NCBI RefSeq assembly: GCF_009754905.2
Contig: NZ_CP066775.1
Span: 2,542,001 to 2,606,000 of the forward strand
Direction of reading: 5' to 3'
DNA length: 64,000 bases
Source of the DNA: Mucilaginibacter ginkgonis
Lineage (GTDB): Bacteria; Bacteroidota; Bacteroidia; Sphingobacteriales; Sphingobacteriaceae
Below the pieces are notes generated by a model. It saw only the letters and a list, made by a program, of their open reading frames with translations, ran no database searches and was not told where the DNA came from. Position 1 is the stretch's first letter; every line of letters begins with the position of its first letter. Positions 59,890 through 64,000 of the stretch are shown piece by piece. The position numbers and the translations under genes were made by a program.

Positions 59890-60229
59890 TTCGGTAGAAT
59901 ATAATGTTTAGTTTTTGTTGGTATTTAGTTATACAAAAGAAGAAATAAAGTTGAATATTTCTGCGTAGGGCGATAATAAAGAAGTTGTTGAAGGCTATGT
60001 CTAATCTCGAGAGAGCAAATACAGTTCAGAGTAATAAAGTTTAATAAAGATTTGAGCTTTAAGCCAAGTCTTAGCATTCTTTCTTTTGGGCGTTACCCAC
60101 CGTGGGCAGGTCGCGCTTTTCGCTTCAAGTCCTCCCCCGATATTCATCGGGGTCCGGGCTTTACACTGCAATCGCTAACGCATTTTTATGATTACGTTGA
60201 TCCTCATTTGAAGAGGACGATAATATTAT
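59890..60229. other. 340-base intergenic region with a structured repeat-like element
   Basis: The region between the oxidoreductase start and the TldD stop contains no gene I can support. At about 60085-60181 is a C/G-rich, hairpin-forming block that differs sharply in composition from the flanks: GGGCGTTACCCACCGTGGGC and CCCCGAT (60135-60141) pairing with ATCGGGG (60146-60152), then GTCCGGGCTTTACACTGCAA. It resembles interspersed repeat elements I recall from Sphingobacteriaceae genomes. A short open frame across it (60052-60252) is probably not a gene. Confidence 0.5.
60085..60181. repeat. Putative interspersed structured repeat
   Basis: G/C-rich block with nested inverted repeats (CCCA-CCG-TGGG at 60097-60105; CCCCGAT-ATTC-ATCGGGG at 60135-60152). 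No coding potential on either strand beyond a short chance frame, and no transposase signatures. I see no second copy in this window. Confidence 0.45.
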
Positions 60230-61864
60230 TTAAATCTTCCGGCTGGTATTAATAACGTTCACCTTGTCAAACTTTGTTGTTGCACAGCCGTGAGATACCG
60301 CGCTTACTTGCTGCGGCTGGCCTTTGCCATCAAAGAAAGAACCACCTAAACGGTAATCACTGGCGTCGCAAATCGCCGAGCACGAGTTCCAGAACTCTTG
60401 TGTGTTTGCCTGATATGCCGCGCCGCTAACCATCCCGCCCAGTTTACCGTCTTTTATCTCGTAACACAGCTGGCTGCTAAACTGGAAGTTGTACCGCTGC
60501 TGATCTATTGAATAAGAGTTACGGCCGAACATGTATAAGCCTTTTTCAGTATTCTTAATCAGGTCTGCAGGGCTCAACTTTGCTTTGCCGGGCTGTAAGC
60601 TAACATTCGGCATGCGCTGAAATTGTACAGAGCTCCAATCGTCGGCGTAGCAGCACCCCTGTGATGCATCAAGCCCAAGGATGTGTGCCTGGTCGCGGAT
60701 GGTTTGGTAGTTAACCAAAACACCATCTTTTATGATATCCCACTTGCCACATTTAACACCCTCATCATCATATCCCACAGTACCTAATCCGTTAGCCTGC
60801 GTTTTATCGCCGACAAAATTTACCAGTTTACTGCCAAAATTAAACTTGCCTGTTCGCCACTTATCAAGCGTTAAGAAACTGGTACCTGCAAAGTTTGCCT
60901 CATAACCAAGCACCCGGTCAAGCTCTGTTGGGTGGCCAACAGATTCATGTATGGTAAGGAAAAGATTTGTCGGGTCAAGTATCAGATCATATTTGCCCGG
61001 CTCCAATGGTTTGGCCTTGAGCTTCTCGCTCAATTGTGCTGTCGCGATGCGTGCATCTTCCAGCATATTGTAACGCGTAGTAAAGAGCGGGAAAATGCCA
61101 TTTAAAACTGTGCTGCTATCGGGCATCAAATATTCATAACCCATACCCATCGGTGCGCTCAGCGAGTTGCGTGTTTCAAATTTGTTGGTTGCCGCATCGG
61201 TCTTGGTTATCGTAAATGATGGCCAGATGCGGTGTATATCCTGATCAGCGTAGGTGCCATCGGTAGACGCAAAATACTTTTGCTCGTTGATCATAAACAA
61301 CGAGTTATTAATGAAGTTAGCCCCGGCCACCAAAGCGGCATTATTGGCTTCCAAAAGCAGGTCTACCTTGTCTTTGATAGGCACCTCGAAGGCGTTTTTT
61401 AATATCGGAGTTTTCCAGTTCACTTCGCCGTAACCCTTTTGCGGCGCAAGCTCAACAGGTGTGGTTAGCAGTTTGGCGTTATCTTTTGCAATGCGTACCG
61501 CTAATTCCGCCGTGCGTGCAATGCTGTCTGTCGTCAGGTTATCAGTCGCGGCAAAACCCCAGCAGCCATTAGCCAGCACCCGCACACCCATCCCGTACGA
61601 TTCTGTATTGGCAATATTCTGCACATTCTTTTCGCGGGTAATAACCGACTGGTTTAAATACCGTCCGATGCGGACATCGGCGTAGCTTGCACCTTTACTT
61701 TTTGCTGCGTTGAGCGCCACATCTGCCATACGTTTTTTAATGCCGGCATCAACGCTGCTAAGTGTTTCTTCAATAGCGATGGGCTTGCCTAAAGCAGGTA
61801 AATTGTTTAGCATGGCGGCGCCAACACCCATACCACTCAGATACAAAAAGTCTTTTCTTTTCAC
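60230..61864 (-). CDS. TldD/PmbA family metallopeptidase with export-like N-terminus
   Basis: About 544 residues from the GTG at 61864 (VKRKDFLYLSGMGVGAAMLN), or 556 from 61900. The opening K-R-K-D-F-L-Y-L-S-G is Tat/lipid-signal-like, so the protein may be exported. The TldD catalytic motif is visible as TIHESVGHPTELDR (HExxxH, H318 and H323 in the longer numbering). It ends in CATTKFDKVNVINTSRK. In E. coli TldD forms a pair with TldE/PmbA to cut microcin B17 leaders and CcdA; here no TldE gene is adjacent in this window, which is unusual for the pair. A conserved Bacteroidota variant may act as an exported homomer. Confidence 0.85.
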   Translation of the reverse strand: MKRKDFLYLSGMGVGAAMLNNLPALGKPIAIEETLSSVDAGIKKRMADVALNAAKSKGASYADVRIGRYLNQSVITREKNVQNIANTESYGMGVRVLANGCWGFAATDNLTTDSIARTAELAVRIAKDNAKLLTTPVELAPQKGYGEVNWKTPILKNAFEVPIKDKVDLLLEANNAALVAGANFINNSLFMINEQKYFASTDGTYADQDIHRIWPSFTITKTDAATNKFETRNSLSAPMGMGYEYLMPDSSTVLNGIFPLFTTRYNMLEDARIATAQLSEKLKAKPLEPGKYDLILDPTNLFLTIHESVGHPTELDRVLGYEANFAGTSFLTLDKWRTGKFNFGSKLVNFVGDKTQANGLGTVGYDDEGVKCGKWDIIKDGVLVNYQTIRDQAHILGLDASQGCCYADDWSSVQFQRMPNVSLQPGKAKLSPADLIKNTEKGLYMFGRNSYSIDQQRYNFQFSSQLCYEIKDGKLGGMVSGAAYQANTQEFWNSCSAICDASDYRLGGSFFDGKGQPQQVSAVSHGCATTKFDKVNVINTSRKI

Positions 61865-61940
61865 GGTGACTGTTTTAAAGCCACAATATAGAGATAACAA
61901 AGTGCGGCAGCAAGAGTTACTGCCGTAGCTAACAGGATTG

Positions 61941-64000
61941 TTATTTTAATCCGTAAAAAATGCTGATGCTATTATTAAGCTTCTTGCTGCCTTCAAAGGC
62001 AATACCGTAATCTATCCTGAATATAAACCGCTGTATACCAACATAGAACTCAGAATAATTGCGGCGACCTGCAGAGCCCGACAGATAATTGGCTCCGATT
62101 ATTTCATCCAGTTTCAATGGCCGCAAGAATGAAATCTTGTTAAATAGAGAGCCGGTAAAGTTATGCTCTAAATGCCCCTCAAAATAAGCGCCATTGGTGC
62201 TGAATGTATAAAACGGCAAGTAATGGAAACTGCCGATAGTTGGATTGAAAACTGTACCCTGGTTACCAAAAAAGTGCTGATAATCCATGAAGTACAAATT
62301 GTTCTTATTGAAGAAATTGCCTGCCGATAACTTGAAAGCGGTATAACCATATAGCCCGGTAGGGATGCGATCATCAAATACATCAACCGAGGCAAAATCG
62401 TAATCGACACTAGAGCCCAACGCGTTTATTCCTTTACGATAATTTATACGTATCTTGGGGTATTTTGATTGCTCATAAAAGCGGCCATCGGGGCGTGTGG
62501 TGTACCGCTGGTCAAATGTAAATGTGACCGATGCTTTAAAGGTCATGGCATTGTTTCTCGGAAACAGCGACTCGTAACTATCAGGCCCGGCAGGGTTAAG
62601 TGGGTTATTGGTTGTAAAGGGCTTGTCCTTTGATCCCAGGATACTAAAACCTGACGTGTTATATAGTTGTTCGCGCTGGGCATAAGACAATCCCGTATAA
62701 AGCAATACGCCCTTCGCTAATTCACGTTGGTATCCTATCAAGCCGAAAGTAGAGCGGTAATATTTTACATAGTTACTCCTGCTGAGTAACGTACTTACAG
62801 TATTAAACACGTTCGAACGGGTTCCTGCATTATTGAGGTCCAAAATATCGCTGCCAAAAGTTCCAAACCAGTACCCCTGGTGCAGCGGATCATAATTGTA
62901 GGTAAGGTGCACGTTCGCTTCCAGTTTCTTGTTAGAAAAACCATAGCGTACGGCAGGCGAAATGGTAAACGACCTGCGGTCGTTATAAAACTGGGTGTAA
63001 AAACCTTTTAAGTTAATGCCGAAACCTTCGACGGTATTATAGAACAAAGTTTCATACAAGGGATTCAAATAGAAGCTGCGCCCTGCATACCGGTCTGTCC
63101 ATGCGTAGCCGAATATGGTATACTTAAGCGGATTAAATTTGTTGTTTGCACGCTCAACAGAATCGAGGTATGGCCGTGAGTGCTCTATACGACCAATGCT
63201 GTCTTTAATATGATAATCACGTGCCTCTTGCAAAGTAAGCGGCACAGGGCGGGTTTTAGACCAGTAAGCTTCTGTTTTAATATTGGCTGTAGTATCGATG
63301 CGCATTACTTCGCCATCAAAAAAACCTTCTTTAAAGCCGGGGTTTAAGTTATAATTGTTGTAGATGCTGGCATAGTAGCCTTTAAAACCAAAGCCTAATA
63401 CATCGCCGCTATAAGTATACTGTGTAGAAACGGGCAGCCAAACGCTATCCCGCACCGGGATATATTGCTGGCTAATGTTTAGTGAATCTACCAGGTTTAT
63501 GTTTGCCTGCCGTGTTAACGTCAGGTCGGCGCTGTACAAGCGATAGCTATTTTCAAGTATGTAGATAAAGCCGCGATAGACAGGGTCATGCTCATGGCGT
63601 GGAATTACCTCTATTTTATCTATTCTTCGGCCGTTTTCAATTGATACCCCGGCCAACCGGTAACGGTAAAAAGACATGGCGTTATCAGCAATTGGCGACA
63701 CGAACCCGCGCGTGCTGAGGCCGTTGATCTGTAATACGTTTTTGTAGAAATTTACCTGCAAGTCTGATGCCTTGTTATAACTAAAGGCAGAACTCTGTCC
63801 GGCTATTTTGGAAGCGATCATCACTTCTTTAACTTTATCGGGTTGCTTAAAGTTAAACTCGGACAGTGACTCTGATTGATACAATATGCCGCGGCCGTTG
63901 CTATCCAATTCAAGCAAAGTCGGGATGTTTCGTCCTAATAATTTTTTTGGTGCCTTTGTCAAGCGCTGAACGCCTTTAACATATACCGCGCTGGAATATT
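61941..64000 (-). CDS. DUF5686 outer-membrane protein, 5' part beyond the window
   Basis: The frame is open to the right edge of the window, so the true start is outside; 686 residues are visible. The seen part is beta-rich: QPDKVKEVMIASKIAGQSSA, YRFIYILENSYRLYSADLTL-like strands and a porin-like end (IQRFIFRIDYGIAFEGSKKL, NNSISIFYGLK). This is the DUF5686 family, usually with an N-terminal carboxypeptidase-regulatory domain (missing here because of the edge) and a C-terminal beta barrel; known members sit in the Bacteroidota outer membrane and have no proven function. The last residues are an aromatic-rich beta strand consistent with a barrel. It precedes the TldD gene by 76 bases on the same strand. 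Confidence 0.85.
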   Translation of the reverse strand, partial: YSSAVYVKGVQRLTKAPKKLLGRNIPTLLELDSNGRGILYQSESLSEFNFKQPDKVKEVMIASKIAGQSSAFSYNKASDLQVNFYKNVLQINGLSTRGFVSPIADNAMSFYRYRLAGVSIENGRRIDKIEVIPRHEHDPVYRGFIYILENSYRLYSADLTLTRQANINLVDSLNISQQYIPVRDSVWLPVSTQYTYSGDVLGFGFKGYYASIYNNYNLNPGFKEGFFDGEVMRIDTTANIKTEAYWSKTRPVPLTLQEARDYHIKDSIGRIEHSRPYLDSVERANNKFNPLKYTIFGYAWTDRYAGRSFYLNPLYETLFYNTVEGFGINLKGFYTQFYNDRRSFTISPAVRYGFSNKKLEANVHLTYNYDPLHQGYWFGTFGSDILDLNNAGTRSNVFNTVSTLLSRSNYVKYYRSTFGLIGYQRELAKGVLLYTGLSYAQREQLYNTSGFSILGSKDKPFTTNNPLNPAGPDSYESLFPRNNAMTFKASVTFTFDQRYTTRPDGRFYEQSKYPKIRINYRKGINALGSSVDYDFASVDVFDDRIPTGLYGYTAFKLSAGNFFNKNNLYFMDYQHFFGNQGTVFNPTIGSFHYLPFYTFSTNGAYFEGHLEHNFTGSLFNKISFLRPLKLDEIIGANYLSGSAGRRNYSEFYVGIQRFIFRIDYGIAFEGSKKLNNSISIFYGLK

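Noticed and set aside
60052..60252. A short frame of 66 codons across the intergenic repeat
   Set aside because: Its reading frame is made by the structured repeat; composition is unlike a protein, and it continues into the TldD gene on the other strand.
1..64000. CRISPR array, prophage or insertion sequence
   Set aside because: No regularly spaced repeats, no integrase, transposase or terminal inverted repeats with target duplications were seen.

Overview
The window looks like chromosomal DNA of a Bacteroidota bacterium of the Sphingobacteriaceae type (Mucilaginibacter or Pedobacter-like). This rests on: a type IX secretion-linked operon with a type B sorting domain and a PorP/SprF protein; a LruC-domain lipoprotein; DUF5686, DUF3810, DUF4402 and PepSY-like proteins; LytTR signalling; many Cys-lipobox lipoproteins; and promoters of the Bacteroidota form TTTG-N19-TAnnTTTG, seen perfectly in front of tRNA-Val. 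The genus is inference.

Layout. 1-8.4 kb: partial M3 peptidase, DinB protein, acyltransferase-like membrane protein, pdxA, rsmA, a RelE/ParE-type toxin-antitoxin pair running into a TTG-start hydroxyacid dehydrogenase, greA, a HIT protein and ruvC. 8.5-17.4 kb: a surface-glycan cluster (four glycosyltransferases, three methyltransferases, a Wzx-like flippase) interrupted by a TetR/SDR pair whose promoter carries two matching operator palindromes. 17.5-22.8 kb: typA, an ATP-grasp-like protein, a DUF2383 protein, a DUF4402 protein, tRNA-Val and a PepSY-like protein. 22.9-31.5 kb: an RND efflux operon (sensor kinase, TolC, adaptor, permease, YncE-like propeller) closed by a response regulator. 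The decayed C-terminal half of a second response regulator still sits directly in front of the kinase. 31.6-37.7 kb: a PAP2 phosphatase, then a compact RiPP-like locus consisting of a full-length lantibiotic dehydratase, a convergent LytTR/LytS two-component system and, divergent from the kinase, an unannotated 48-residue Thr-rich, Cys-free peptide gene with its own terminator. 37.7-45 kb: LruC lipoprotein and the type IX adhesin / SprF / OmpA operon. 45-64 kb: tricorn-like S41 protease, polyprenyl synthase, VOC, Pro-rich secreted peptide, two DinB proteins, redoxin, two Gfo/Idh/MocA oxidoreductases, gcvH, DUF3810, FKBP, aspS, a secreted glycosidase, a structured intergenic repeat-like element, TldD and a partial DUF5686 protein.

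The best candidate for something undescribed is the 32.5-37.6 kb locus. The dehydratase has both glutamylation and elimination regions, no LanC cyclase is visible, and the adjacent candidate precursor has six Thr/Ser in its last 21 residues but no Cys. This would give a dehydrated peptide that cannot form lanthionine rings by itself. A related sequence, TTAG followed shortly by GCCTAAG, lies upstream of both the dehydratase and the peptide gene. The second notable item is the response-regulator remnant at 22.98-23.19 kb, which shows that the efflux operon once began with a coupled regulator-kinase pair and now relies on a regulator at its far end.
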